A stretch of 64,000 nt of DNA from Mycobacterium sp. BK086 (GTDB taxonomy: Bacteria; Actinomycetota; Actinomycetes; Mycobacteriales; Mycobacteriaceae), in NCBI GenBank assembly GCA_004362315.1, contig SNWL01000009.1, positions 1-64,000 of the forward strand, written 5' to 3'. Below the pieces are notes generated by a model, which was not told the origin of the DNA, did no database searches, and saw only the letters and a list, made by a program, of their open reading frames with translations. Positions 39,395 to 48,557 of the stretch are shown here, piece by piece (the stretch's first letter is position 1; each line of letters opens with the position of its first letter). A program made the translations under genes and the position numbers.

Positions 39395-40387
39395 ATGGGC
39401 GCCACGATCTTCGTCACCGGAGGTACCGGCCAGACCGGCGGCAACGTCTGCGAGCAGCTGATCGAGCGCGGCGATCACGTGCGGGCGCTGGTGCGCAATC
39501 CCGACGAGGCCCAGGCGCTCGCCGCGCTGGGCGTCGAGTTGATCAAGGGCGACATCAGCGACGCGGACGATGTGCTGCGTGCGGCGGCCGGTGCCGAGGC
39601 GGCCATCCACTGCGCGGCGTTGCTCGGCGGCGCGAGCCAGGACATCAACGATTTCAAGGCGGTCAACATGACCGGCACCACCAATGTCCTTGACGCGGGC
39701 CAGAAGCTGGGCATGCGTCGCGTCGTCGCGTTGAGCACCGCCACGTTCATCGACTTGACCACCGACAAAGAGTTCGAAGAGGCTCCGGTGCTGGCGAACC
39801 CACCGGACGACCCCTACACGGTCACCAAGTTGGCGGCCTTTCTGGAGGCCCACGAACGCGCCGCCGCCGGCGAGGACGTGGTCACCTGTCACCCCGGCGC
39901 GATCTTCGGACCGGGCGTCGTCGTCGAGCGGGCCCTGCACCGCACCAGCTTCAACCGTGTTCTGCTGGCCGGTCTGCGCGGCCGTATCTCCCGGTACCTC
40001 GCCTTCCCGGTCACGTGGGTTGCGGGGGCCGATGTCGCACGCGGGTCGATCGCAGCGCTGGACCGTGGTGTCGCCGGCGAGCGCTACCTGCTGATCGGTC
40101 GCCCGGAAGACACCATCAGCACCGCCGCGGGGATCAACCGCGCCTGCGAGATCGCCGGCATCGACCACAGCGTCGAGGACCTGGATTACCGCACCGATCC
40201 CGAGCGCTTGACCGCGGAGTTCGGCCCGACGCTGATGGCGATCGCCGAAGCCGCGGCCAAGGATGCCCGCCTGGCCCGCTCCGCGGACAATCCCACCACC
40301 CGCCGGCTGGGGTACGACCCGATCTCGTTCGACGACGGACTGCGCGCCTACATTCCCTGGCTGCGTAAAATCGGGCGATTGACATGA
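39395..40387 (+). CDS. NAD-dependent epimerase/dehydratase-like extended SDR
   Basis: The 330-residue protein has the extended-SDR motif FVTGGTGQTGGNVCEQL at the N-terminus and YTVTKLAAFLEAHERA, giving YxxxK. HPGAIFGPGVV is also typical. The ATG follows GAGAGGG at good distance. It resembles 3-beta-hydroxysteroid dehydrogenase/flavonol-reductase-type proteins in layout, though the substrate is unproven. It overlaps the TetR (2) gene by ATGA. Confidence 0.88.
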   Translation: MGATIFVTGGTGQTGGNVCEQLIERGDHVRALVRNPDEAQALAALGVELIKGDISDADDVLRAAAGAEAAIHCAALLGGASQDINDFKAVNMTGTTNVLDAGQKLGMRRVVALSTATFIDLTTDKEFEEAPVLANPPDDPYTVTKLAAFLEAHERAAAGEDVVTCHPGAIFGPGVVVERALHRTSFNRVLLAGLRGRISRYLAFPVTWVAGADVARGSIAALDRGVAGERYLLIGRPEDTISTAAGINRACEIAGIDHSVEDLDYRTDPERLTAEFGPTLMAIAEAAAKDARLARSADNPTTRRLGYDPISFDDGLRAYIPWLRKIGRLT

Positions 40388-40950
40388 CAAGCGCCGCCGA
40401 GAACAGCCGGTCAGATCACGGCGATCTGACCGGACGGATCCTTGACGCCGCGCGCCGACTGGTCCTGCAGTCCGGGATGCGCAAGCTGTCGCTGACGGAA
40501 GTGGCTGCGGTCGCGGGCGTGTCGCGCCAGAGCATCTACCGCTACTTTCTGTCCAAAGAGGAGCTGATCGACGCCCTCGGCAAGTACGAGTATCAGCGCT
40601 TCAATGCCGCAGTGGAAAAGGCGATGGACGGCCGGACCGGCCAGGCCCGCCTGGAGGCCGCGCTCGACGTCGTGGCCACGGTGCTCCTCGAACAACCGCC
40701 CCGGCGGGTCGTCGATCTGGAACCGCGATTCGCCCACGATCAGATCGTCGGGGCATTGCCGGTGATCACCGAAGGGCTTGTCGGCGTGATCCGGCAGTGT
40801 CAGCGCGAAGGCGTCGAACTGAACGCGGCACCGCGCGATATCGCCGCGGCGATCGCACGCACCGCACTGAGCCATTACTCGTTCCCCGATCGCGACTCAT
40901 CGTCCGCGCTCCGTCAGATCCGTGCCATCGTCGGACTGCCGACCGGTTGA
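40384..40950 (+). CDS. TetR-family transcriptional regulator (2)
   Basis: The 188-residue protein has the TetR DNA-binding domain at about 15-62 (ILDAARRLVLQSGMRKLSLTE, AGVSRQSIYRYFLSKEELI) and a short helical ligand domain. It is co-translated with the epimerase-like gene. A perfect ACCGTA-N5-TACGGT dyad lies 37 bases after its stop, in front of the P450 gene. It is therefore the best candidate to bind that dyad and its copies at 34500 and 50203. Confidence 0.9.
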   Translation: MTSAAENSRSDHGDLTGRILDAARRLVLQSGMRKLSLTEVAAVAGVSRQSIYRYFLSKEELIDALGKYEYQRFNAAVEKAMDGRTGQARLEAALDVVATVLLEQPPRRVVDLEPRFAHDQIVGALPVITEGLVGVIRQCQREGVELNAAPRDIAAAIARTALSHYSFPDRDSSSALRQIRAIVGLPTG

Positions 40951-40986
40951 CCGTATGCCGACCCCGGGACACGGTTTTGTATGCTT

Positions 40987-41003
40987 ACCGTAATTGATAC
41001 GGT
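40987..41003 (+). promoter_or_regulatory. Operator dyad, site 2 (ACCGTA-N5-TACGGT), P450 promoter
   Basis: A perfect dyad with 6-bp arms and a 5-bp spacer (ATTGA) lies 30 bases before the P450 ATG. The same dyad is seen at 50203, and with one mismatch at 34500. A close TATGCT at 40980 could be a -10, which the operator would cover downstream. Confidence 0.65.
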
Positions 41004-41033
41004 TGATCGGTTTGGCCCGGCGGAAGGTACGTG

Positions 41034-42200
41034 ATGACGGCTCCGAAGATCGACGATCCGGAATTCTGGCGCGACGGCCCCGACGGGGAGTTGGCCGAAT
41101 TGCGTCGTCGTTGTCCCGTCGCCGAATTGCCCGACTCCGGGTTTTGGGCGGTCACCGGTCACGCCCAGATCAGCGAGATGAGCAGGGACCCCGCCGCCTA
41201 CATCTCCTCCAAGGGCGTCCTCATCGGTGACGTGAAAAGGGAAGTGTCGGGCAATGACTCGATCCTTTACGTCGATCCGCCCCGTCATGTCACCATGCGC
41301 CGAATCGTCAACAGGGGCTTCACCGTTCGCCGCGTCGCGCAACTCGCGGATCTGGTCGAATCGATCGTGGCCTCGGTGTTCGACGACATCGACCCGACAG
41401 TGCCGATCGACGCCATCGATGCGATCAGCGCGCCGGTTCCGCTGTTGATCATCGCCCACATGCTCGGCGTGCCCGCCGAGGACATGCCGACCTTCCGCAA
41501 GTGGTCGGACGCGATCGCGATCGCCGCGACCGATCCGACCGATCCGCGGGCGATGGCCGCCATCGATTTTTTCGGCTATTTCAATACCAAACTCGACGCC
41601 CGGATCGCCGAGCCCGAACCGCCGGAGGATCTTCTGACGGCGATCACCGCGGACGCCGAATTGACTCGCAGCGAACAGCTGGGCTTCTGCATGAGCCTGC
41701 TGGTCGCCGGGAACGAGACCACCCGGCATCTGATCAGCGGCGGGCTGGTGGCACTGGCCGAGCATCCCGATCAGCGCGCCGCGCTGGCCGCCGACGAGTC
41801 GCTGATCCCGGCTGCTGTCGAAGAGATGTTGCGTTGGGTCACACCGATTCTGGCGATGGGACGGACGGCGGCCTGCCCGGTCGAGATCGGTGGCACGCAG
41901 GTCCCCGAAGACGCCTACATGGTGATGCTGTACGCCGCGGCCAACCGCGACGAGACGGTGTTCGGCGAGACCGCCGATGCCTTCGACGTGACACGCTCAC
42001 CGAACCCGCATCTGGCCTTCGGCGTCGGTGAGCACTTCTGCCTGGGCGCACAGCTCGCCCGGCTGGAGGCCAAGGTCGTGTTCACCGAGATCCTGCGCCG
42101 GTGGCCGGACTACCAGGTACTCGACGGCGTGGAAATGGGTGCCTCGACACTGTTGCGCGAGACGATCAAACTGCCGATCCTGTTGCAGCCCAACGGCTAG
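41034..42200 (+). CDS. Cytochrome P450 (1)
   Basis: The 388-residue soluble bacterial-type P450 has the oxygen-activation helix LLVAGNETTRHLI (about 223-235), the ExxR pair in VEEMLRW and the heme-ligand loop AFGVGEHFCLGAQLARLE with Cys336. GGAAGG six bases before the ATG at 41034 fits. Partner ferredoxin genes are not in the window. It should hydroxylate a lipophilic substrate. Its 3' end overlaps the convergent small gene by 35 bases. Confidence 0.94.
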   Translation: MTAPKIDDPEFWRDGPDGELAELRRRCPVAELPDSGFWAVTGHAQISEMSRDPAAYISSKGVLIGDVKREVSGNDSILYVDPPRHVTMRRIVNRGFTVRRVAQLADLVESIVASVFDDIDPTVPIDAIDAISAPVPLLIIAHMLGVPAEDMPTFRKWSDAIAIAATDPTDPRAMAAIDFFGYFNTKLDARIAEPEPPEDLLTAITADAELTRSEQLGFCMSLLVAGNETTRHLISGGLVALAEHPDQRAALAADESLIPAAVEEMLRWVTPILAMGRTAACPVEIGGTQVPEDAYMVMLYAAANRDETVFGETADAFDVTRSPNPHLAFGVGEHFCLGAQLARLEAKVVFTEILRRWPDYQVLDGVEMGASTLLRETIKLPILLQPNG

Positions 42201-42756
42201 GGGCCGACGGTGCGGTGCGCGACTGTGGCGTGTAGCTGAGGAAGTTCTCCGTCGACGCGCAGGTCCCGGACAGCGACGCGGCGTGCAGAGCTTGGGTCTT
42301 GAACGCGACCGCGGCCGCGCTGAGCCGGTGCTGCACATCGTGTAGACGGTTGCCGGACAGGGGCCGCCGGTCGCCCCACACGGTGACTTCGGTTCTGGGG
42401 TCGCGGATCACGACGTCGACCTTCGTGTGCAGCGCGGACGGCAACGACGTCAGGTCACAGCCGACGGCGATCGCCGCGGGCCGCCGGGCCGGCCAGGGAT
42501 CGCCATCGAGCGCTACGGCAGGCACGCCGAGTATCCGCAGTGGCGTGGTGTCGCAACCGGCGGGCACCCACGCTGTGACGTCCCATCCGGCCCAGACCCG
42601 GTCGCACAGCCATCCGCCGATGACGCGGACGGCATCGCCGATCTGATCGATGACGACGATCATCGAATGCACGTGAGCCTGCCCGGGGGTTGAGCCAGCG
42701 GGATGCACCGATGACGGGCGCGGGGCGAGCGGTGACCGTGCACTAGTGGAGGTCAT
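42166..42756 (-). CDS. Small conserved hypothetical protein at operon end
   Basis: The frame gives 196 residues. The middle (about 30-160) is regular, with MIVVIDQIGDAVRVIGGWLCDRV, AGWDVTAWVPAGCDTTPLRILG and VDVVIRDPRTEVTVWGDRRPLSG, while the N- and C-termini are low-complexity. It begins 14 bases inside the CrtC-like gene (ATG at 42756; another ATG at codon 32) and ends inside the P450 gene on the other strand. No motif was recognised. Its place as last gene of an eight-gene operon argues that it is real. Confidence 0.6.
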   Translation of the reverse strand: MTSTSARSPLAPRPSSVHPAGSTPGQAHVHSMIVVIDQIGDAVRVIGGWLCDRVWAGWDVTAWVPAGCDTTPLRILGVPAVALDGDPWPARRPAAIAVGCDLTSLPSALHTKVDVVIRDPRTEVTVWGDRRPLSGNRLHDVQHRLSAAAVAFKTQALHAASLSGTCASTENFLSYTPQSRTAPSAPSRWAATGSAV

Positions 42757-44119
42757 TGCGGACCGCCTCGATCAGTCCCTCGAGCAACTGGGTCAGCTCG
42801 GTGGAGATGGGTGCGTCGAGCCCGGCCAGTTGCGCGCGCAGAGTCTCGTCGAGATGTGCGATCGTCGCGGGCTTGTCGTTGCCTGCGATCAAGGACCGGG
42901 CCGCGGACAGATCATCGCTGAGCCCGGCGGAACCGACGTGGTGGTAGGCGATTTGGGTCTCCAGGACGTCGATGAGTTCCCAATCGCGGTACATCGCGTT
43001 GGACGCCTCGTAGAGCGCGACGCCGGTGACCGGTTCGCCGCCCATGGTGCCCACGTAGCCGTAGGGGCCCTCTTGATATTCGATGGGCAGCGCGTGGCCG
43101 GGTGCGCGCACCAGCGGCTCGCCCACGAGCTCCAGGTCCAGGGTCTTCGACCGAACGATGTGGCGCTCCGGCATATAACGCGCCTGGGCAAGCGGTTTCA
43201 TCAAACTGCGCACCTCGTCGGGCCAGCGCACATAGCTGGTGGTGGTGACGTCGAGGTCGTCGACACATTCCGGCGGCGTCCCGTCCTCATACGTCGCGGT
43301 GATACCGGTGAACGGCACCAACACATTTCCGCCGCGCCGGTCATATTGGCGCCACACGCTGAGATCGACACCGTTGTCGAGGGCGATGGTGTGCCATTCG
43401 TGGGCCTGGCCGCGAGCGTCACCGCCCGTACCTCCGCCGCCGGCATAGCGAGGGAACCACTGCCGGTCGATGTGGGCCGAATCGCTGTGCACTTCTTCGG
43501 AGATGTCACCCCACTGCAGGGTGCCCGTCATCGTCAGACCGGTCTGGAAGTACGAGTACGTGTCATCCTGTAGGCACGCGACGATGCGTCCGTTGTGCAC
43601 CGAACCCCCGACCGGAACCGGGCCTCTGGTCGGCGTGAGATGAAGCGTCAGCCTCATCGGCGCGCCGTCCTGGTCGGTTCCGACTGCGTCGTAATCGTAG
43701 GTGTAGGGCACCAATTCGCCGTCGGCATCGAGGTTGGTCCACCACAGGACGGTGCCCGCGCTGCTGTCGTAGCGGAGGTCCAGGTGACCCTCGGCGCTTG
43801 TCAGCTTCGGAACGGCGCCCGGCACCATGTTCTTCGGTGGCATGTCGTAGTCGGTGTAGGTGCCGTACACGCCGTTGTCGGTGTCGAACAAGGCGAACGT
43901 GTAGAAGTCGGCGACGATGTTGTCTGCCGGCCTGTTGCGGTTGAAGATCGTGATGAACGCAAACCGGCGACCGGATTTGGTTCCGGTCAGATGCCCAGCC
44001 AAATACCAGGTGTCGGACTGGAATTCGGGGTGCGTACCTTCGGCGGCGGGGAACTGCATCTGCGGTTCGCCGGCCACCAGGTCATACGGGTACTGCCGCC
44101 ACGCGTCGGTGTTGGTCAT
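42743..44119 (-). CDS. CrtC/AttH-type lipocalin-like protein
   Basis: The 458-residue protein looks like the carotenoid 1,2-hydratase/AttH superfamily. It has two beta-barrel halves, SDTWYLAGHLTGTKSGRRFAF early (W-Y-x-x-G), EVHSDSAHIDRQWFPRYAG in the middle (the D-R-x-W signature) and HEWHTIALDNGVDLSVWRQ. The C-terminal ~70 residues are helical. Family members hydrate or bind terpenoid or lipid substrates. It lacks a signal peptide. It starts five bases after the alcohol dehydrogenase gene. Confidence 0.8.
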   Translation of the reverse strand: MTNTDAWRQYPYDLVAGEPQMQFPAAEGTHPEFQSDTWYLAGHLTGTKSGRRFAFITIFNRNRPADNIVADFYTFALFDTDNGVYGTYTDYDMPPKNMVPGAVPKLTSAEGHLDLRYDSSAGTVLWWTNLDADGELVPYTYDYDAVGTDQDGAPMRLTLHLTPTRGPVPVGGSVHNGRIVACLQDDTYSYFQTGLTMTGTLQWGDISEEVHSDSAHIDRQWFPRYAGGGGTGGDARGQAHEWHTIALDNGVDLSVWRQYDRRGGNVLVPFTGITATYEDGTPPECVDDLDVTTTSYVRWPDEVRSLMKPLAQARYMPERHIVRSKTLDLELVGEPLVRAPGHALPIEYQEGPYGYVGTMGGEPVTGVALYEASNAMYRDWELIDVLETQIAYHHVGSAGLSDDLSAARSLIAGNDKPATIAHLDETLRAQLAGLDAPISTELTQLLEGLIEAVRNDLH

Positions 44120-44124
44120 CTCTA

Positions 44125-45228
44125 CTACACCCTCACTTCGTCGTTGACGATCACTGATCGAATTCCGCTGCCGCTCACCAGGTCATCGAAAGCGGAGTTG
44201 ACGTCGTCGAGCCTGATCCGCCGGGTGATGAGCTTGTCCAACGGCAGTGCGCCGGAGCGCCACAAGTTCAGCAGCATCGGGAAATCCCGGCCCGGCACCA
44301 CCGATCCGTACTGACAGCCCACCACCGTCTTGCCCTGGATGTAGAGATCGTGAGCCGGCAGCGAGATTTTCTCGGCCGGCGATGCCGCACCCACCACGCA
44401 GGTGGTGCCGCCCGGGCGGGTGGCGGCGAACGCGGTTTCGATTGTCGCGGCTCGTCCGACGGCCTCGAACACGTAGTCGGCACCCCGGCGGCCGGTGAGC
44501 GCCTTGACCTGTGCGACGACATCCTCGCTGCTGGGATCGATCACGTGTGTGGCGCCGAGCTCGACGGCGATCTCGCGGCGAGACGCCACCGGGTCGACGG
44601 CGATCAGCTCGGCCGCGCCCCGCACCCGCGCGGCCATCAGGACCGCCAGACCCACACCGCCCATGCCGATCACCGCCACCGAACTGCCATGTTGCACCGG
44701 AGCGGTATTCAGTGCCGCCCCGGCGCCGGTGGCGACCCCGCAGCCCACGAGTGAGGCGATGTCCAGCGGGATGTCGTCGTCGATCTTGACGACGGCCCGC
44801 GCCAGACAGTTGGTGGCCGTCGCGAAACTCGACACCCCCATGGACGTGAACAGCGCGGTGCCCTCGGTGTCGGTGGCATACGGCATGGAGTAGACATCGC
44901 GAATCGCGTTGCGGCACAGATGGACCTCGCCGCGATAGCAGTACCAGCACCGCCCGCACGAGGCGATCCAGGCGATCGCGACATGATCGCCGGGCTTGAC
45001 GTGGGTGACCTCGGACCCGACCGCCTCGATGATCCCCGCGCCCTCGTGGCCGAGAACGCAGGGCGTACCGGCCGGCAGCAAGCCGGTGGCCTGGGACAGG
45101 TCGGAATGGCAGACGCCGCTGGCGGCGATGCGCACCCGGACCTGTCCGGCCGCCAGCGAGGCGAGCTGGATGTCCTCGAGCCGAAGTGGTTCGGATATCG
45201 CACGCAGAATCGCTGCGCGTTCAGTCAT
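44125..45228 (-). CDS. Zinc-dependent alcohol dehydrogenase
   Basis: The 367-residue medium-chain dehydrogenase has catalytic zinc ligands Cys40 (ASGVCHSD), His61-Glu62 (LGHEGAG), and the structural zinc set Cys91, 94, 97 and 105 (ASCGRCWYCYRGEVHLC). The NAD motif is VAVIGMGGVGLAVLMA. It resembles class III-like or NDMA/mycofactocin-type mycobacterial enzymes, but I cannot assign the electron acceptor. It stands between the LLM oxidoreductase and CrtC-like genes. Confidence 0.92.
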   Translation of the reverse strand: MTERAAILRAISEPLRLEDIQLASLAAGQVRVRIAASGVCHSDLSQATGLLPAGTPCVLGHEGAGIIEAVGSEVTHVKPGDHVAIAWIASCGRCWYCYRGEVHLCRNAIRDVYSMPYATDTEGTALFTSMGVSSFATATNCLARAVVKIDDDIPLDIASLVGCGVATGAGAALNTAPVQHGSSVAVIGMGGVGLAVLMAARVRGAAELIAVDPVASRREIAVELGATHVIDPSSEDVVAQVKALTGRRGADYVFEAVGRAATIETAFAATRPGGTTCVVGAASPAEKISLPAHDLYIQGKTVVGCQYGSVVPGRDFPMLLNLWRSGALPLDKLITRRIRLDDVNSAFDDLVSGSGIRSVIVNDEVRV

Positions 45229-45255
45229 CGCCGTCCCCTCGTCGCTTCGGTCGTC

Positions 45256-46098
45256 TCACATCTTGCTCATGATTTCGTCGGCAAACCGGGCAATCCCGTC
45301 AAGTGCCCCGCTGGTGCGCTGCCAGGGGTCGACGATCACCCGGTCCAGTCCGGCGTCCGCAAGCTTCTTGACGTCGTCGATGCTGGTCACCGTGTAGCTC
45401 ATGGTGACCTGTGGGCGACCCAGCCTGCCGTTTTCGATCCACAGCTCGTCGAGCGTTCGCAATGACGCCGGCAGCATGTCGGGGGTGTGGTTCATCGGTA
45501 TCCAGCCGTCACCGAAGCGGGCGACGCGGCGCAGCGCCGCCTTGCCGTCGCCACCCACGTGGATCGGCGGACCGCCCGGCTGCACCGGCTTGGGTTCGAA
45601 CATCACCTCGTCGAAGCTGAAGAACCGGCCCTGCAGCGCCACCGTCGGCTCGGTCCACAACGCCTTGCAGATCTCCAGTGCCTCGTCGACTCGGGCGCCG
45701 CGGGTGTTGAAGTCCCACCCGACGGCGTCCCACTCCTCGCGCAACCAGCTGGCGCCGATCCCGAAGTCGAACCGGCCTCCCGACAGCACGTCGAGGGTGG
45801 CCGCGGCGCGGGCGCTGACGAACGGGTGGCGCAGCCCGATGTTGTAGACGTGCGTCCCCAGCCGAATGGCGGTGGTCTGTGCGGCCAGGAACGACAGGTA
45901 GTTCAGGGCGTCGAAGACCGGTGTCTGCGGCGGGATCGGCGGATGCTCGGCACCATGATGTGGGCTACCGCTGATATTGGCCGGGAGCACCAGATGTTCT
46001 GGGATCCAAACGGATTCGAATCCGAGTTCATCCGCGCGGCGGGTCAGCGTGCTCCAGATTCCGGGATTGGCTCTGGCCAGGGTGATGCCGAACTTCAC
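45256..46098 (-). CDS. LLM-class (F420-dependent type) oxidoreductase
   Basis: The 280-residue luciferase-like barrel protein has MKFGITLARANPG at its start, RADELGFESVWIPEHLV, GGRFDFGIGASWLREEWDAVG and PPIHVGGDGKAALRRVARFGDGWIP, typical of mycobacterial TIGR03619-type F420 enzymes. Coenzyme F420 rather than FMN is inferred from the family. The start is a GTG. It may reduce an enal/enone or oxidise an alcohol in the pathway. Confidence 0.9.
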   Translation of the reverse strand: MKFGITLARANPGIWSTLTRRADELGFESVWIPEHLVLPANISGSPHHGAEHPPIPPQTPVFDALNYLSFLAAQTTAIRLGTHVYNIGLRHPFVSARAAATLDVLSGGRFDFGIGASWLREEWDAVGWDFNTRGARVDEALEICKALWTEPTVALQGRFFSFDEVMFEPKPVQPGGPPIHVGGDGKAALRRVARFGDGWIPMNHTPDMLPASLRTLDELWIENGRLGRPQVTMSYTVTSIDDVKKLADAGLDRVIVDPWQRTSGALDGIARFADEIMSKM

Positions 46099-46130
46099 TG
46101 CTGTGGTGTCCTATCGCTTGTGGGGGAGGG

Positions 46131-46991
46131 CTAGCCCGACCAGGGGAGCGCTTTGATCGCGCCGCCGGCGTCGATGCGCAGCTGCTGGCCGGTGACGTAG
46201 CGCGCGGCATCCGATGCGAGATATAGCACCGCCTCGCTGATGTCCTCGGGTTCGACGTAGGGCACCGGCATGGCGTTGATGATCGGGAAGGTCAGCTCGG
46301 CGTCTTCGCGGGTCGGGTTTTCCAGATCGGGCCGGAATGCGGCGTACATCGGCGCGCTGTGCAGCATGGGGGTGTTGACATTGGTCGGGTGCACGGCATT
46401 GACCCGGATGAACTCGGGCGCCAGCTGCAGGGCCAGGTTGTTGACGTAGTGCGCGACGATCTGTTTGGCGAACCCGTATCCGGCGCCGCCCGGACCGGCG
46501 TCCATCCCGCTGGTGTTCTGCGACGCCAGCGATGCCGCCAGCGACGCCGTTGCGATGATCGAAGCACCTGCCGTGAGGTGTTTGAGGCTGGCGTGCACCA
46601 GGTTCAGCACCCCGAGGAGGTCGACGTCGACGGCGTCGACGAACGCTTGGCGCGGGCCACCCTTGGTCAGTGGGGCGATGCCGGCGTTGGCGACGACGAT
46701 GTCGAGCTTGCCGAATTCAGCCACCCCGGCGTCGATCGCGTCGGCAACCGCGTTGCGGTCGCGTACGTCGACGATCGCGGTGTAGGCGTTGCGCCCTTCC
46801 TTCTCGACCAGGCGAGCCGTCTCGTCGAGATCTTCGGGCCGTGCCAGCGGGTAGTCGTTGGTCTCGATGTCGGCGCAGATATCGATGGCGATGATGTCGG
46901 CGCCCTCGGCCGCCAACAATCGTGCATGCGACCGGCCCTGGCCGCGCGCCGCGCCACTGATGATGGCGACCTTGCCGTCAACTCGTCCCAT
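46131..46991 (-). CDS. Mycofactocin-coupled SDR oxidoreductase
   Basis: The 286-residue SDR carries the hallmark IISGAARGQGRSHARLLAAEG and ADIIAIDICADIETNDYPLA of the mycofactocin-dependent family, whose NAD is tightly held and recycled through mycofactocin. The catalytic motif is YGFAKQIVAHYVNNLA, and the C-terminus is QQLRIDAGGAIKAL. It should oxidise an alcohol produced in the cluster. Confidence 0.93.
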   Translation of the reverse strand: MGRVDGKVAIISGAARGQGRSHARLLAAEGADIIAIDICADIETNDYPLARPEDLDETARLVEKEGRNAYTAIVDVRDRNAVADAIDAGVAEFGKLDIVVANAGIAPLTKGGPRQAFVDAVDVDLLGVLNLVHASLKHLTAGASIIATASLAASLASQNTSGMDAGPGGAGYGFAKQIVAHYVNNLALQLAPEFIRVNAVHPTNVNTPMLHSAPMYAAFRPDLENPTREDAELTFPIINAMPVPYVEPEDISEAVLYLASDAARYVTGQQLRIDAGGAIKALPWSG

Positions 46992-47036
46992 GGGGGTTCT
47001 CCCTAGTGTTGGTTTTTTACAGTGTTTTTGGGTGGC

Positions 47037-48545
47037 TCACAGGTAGCCGATGGTCTTGGTCTCCAGGTATTGCTCGAAGCCTTCGATACCGTTCTGCCGC
47101 CCGATGCCGCTGGCCTTGTAGCCGCCGTACGGGGCGTCGGCGCCGTAGAACAGTCCGCCGTTGACACTGAACGATCCCGCCCGAACCCGATTGGCGAACT
47201 CCATACCCCGGTCCGGCGAGGTGGTGAACACCGATCCCGACAGTCCGTAGTCGCTGTCGTTGGCCAGCGCCAGCGCCTCGGCGTCGTCGGAGTAGGGGAG
47301 CACCACCATCACCGGGCCGAACACCTCCTGGCGGGCGATCTCGGCGGCGTTGTCGACGGCGGCGATCAAGGTGGGGAGCACGTAGTTGCCGCCGGCCAGC
47401 TCGGGGTGCATGTCGGTCGGGGTCGTACCGCCGGTGAGTACTTGTGCGCCAGCGGCTTTCGCGCGGTCGATGAATCCGAGGATGCGATCCCGTTGCTTGG
47501 GGTTGATCACCGGCCCGAGCAGGGTGTCGGCGCGCGCCGGGTCACCGGGTTTGAACATCTCGAACAGTTCGATCACCCGGGCGACCACGGCGTCGTAGCG
47601 ATGGGCCGGTACCAGTAGCCGGGAGTTCACCGCACAGCCCTGGCCGGCATGGAAACACACCTGGGCGGTCTGGGGGATGGCCACGTCCAGGTCGGCGTCA
47701 TCGAGCATCACGAGCGCGGACTTGCCGCCCAGCTCCAGGAACACCCGCTTGAGTGTCTCGGCGGCCCGGCCTGCGATCCGGCGCCCGACGTCCGTCGACC
47801 CGGTGAAGGAGATGAGATCGACGCGAGGATCGGTGACCAGCAGCTCGGCCACTGCGTTGTCCGGTGTGGGCACGACGTTGACGACGCCGGGTGGGATGTC
47901 GGTGTGCTCGGCGATGATCCGTCCCAGCCGCGTCGATGTCCACGGCGTGTTCGGATCCGGTTTGAGCACAACGGTATTCCCGGTCGCCAGGGCTTGGCCC
48001 AGCTTGTTGGACACGATCTCGAACGGGTAGTTCCATGGTGCGATCGCGGCCACCACACCGACCGGCTCCTTGACCACCCTGCGCTGTCCGTCGCCGGCCT
48101 TGCCGACGCCCAACTCACGCGTCCACGCGAACGAGTCGATGAGTTCGGTCGGAAACGTCAAGGCATCGGCCAGCGGCCAGTCGACCTGGGCCATCAGCGT
48201 CGTCATCAGTGGCGCACCGACTTCGGCGATGATCTCTTCGCGAAGATCCTCGGCTTCCTTCTCCAACGCTTCCTGCAGCTGCACCAGACACCGCTTGCGT
48301 AGCGCGTGGTTGGTGCTCCAGTCGGTGGTGTCGAACGCCCGTCGCGCCGCGGCGATCGCCGCCGTCATGTCCTCGGGGCCTGCCGCACTGGCGGTGCCCA
48401 GCACCGCGCCGGTAGCCGGGCTGATGTTGTCGAAGTGCTTGCCGGACTGTGCATCACGGAGCTCACCGTCGATGAACATCCGCGTTTCCGCGCGTCCGGC
48501 CGCACGCAGGTTGAGCGCTGTGGATTCCGTTGACGTTGTTGTCAT
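47037..48545 (-). CDS. Aldehyde dehydrogenase
   Basis: The 502-residue NAD(P)-dependent enzyme has Glu271 in LELGGKSALV, catalytic Cys304 in FHAGQGCAVNSRL, and the NAD lysine region VVLKPDPNTPW, where the usual Ser/Ala-Glu is Asp-Pro. ISFTGSTDVGRRI is also typical. It starts twelve bases after the Ltp2-like thiolase gene, so it may oxidise an aldehyde released there. Confidence 0.94.
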   Translation of the reverse strand: MTTTSTESTALNLRAAGRAETRMFIDGELRDAQSGKHFDNISPATGAVLGTASAAGPEDMTAAIAAARRAFDTTDWSTNHALRKRCLVQLQEALEKEAEDLREEIIAEVGAPLMTTLMAQVDWPLADALTFPTELIDSFAWTRELGVGKAGDGQRRVVKEPVGVVAAIAPWNYPFEIVSNKLGQALATGNTVVLKPDPNTPWTSTRLGRIIAEHTDIPPGVVNVVPTPDNAVAELLVTDPRVDLISFTGSTDVGRRIAGRAAETLKRVFLELGGKSALVMLDDADLDVAIPQTAQVCFHAGQGCAVNSRLLVPAHRYDAVVARVIELFEMFKPGDPARADTLLGPVINPKQRDRILGFIDRAKAAGAQVLTGGTTPTDMHPELAGGNYVLPTLIAAVDNAAEIARQEVFGPVMVVLPYSDDAEALALANDSDYGLSGSVFTTSPDRGMEFANRVRAGSFSVNGGLFYGADAPYGGYKASGIGRQNGIEGFEQYLETKTIGYL

Positions 48546-48557
48546 TGCTGCTCCTGG

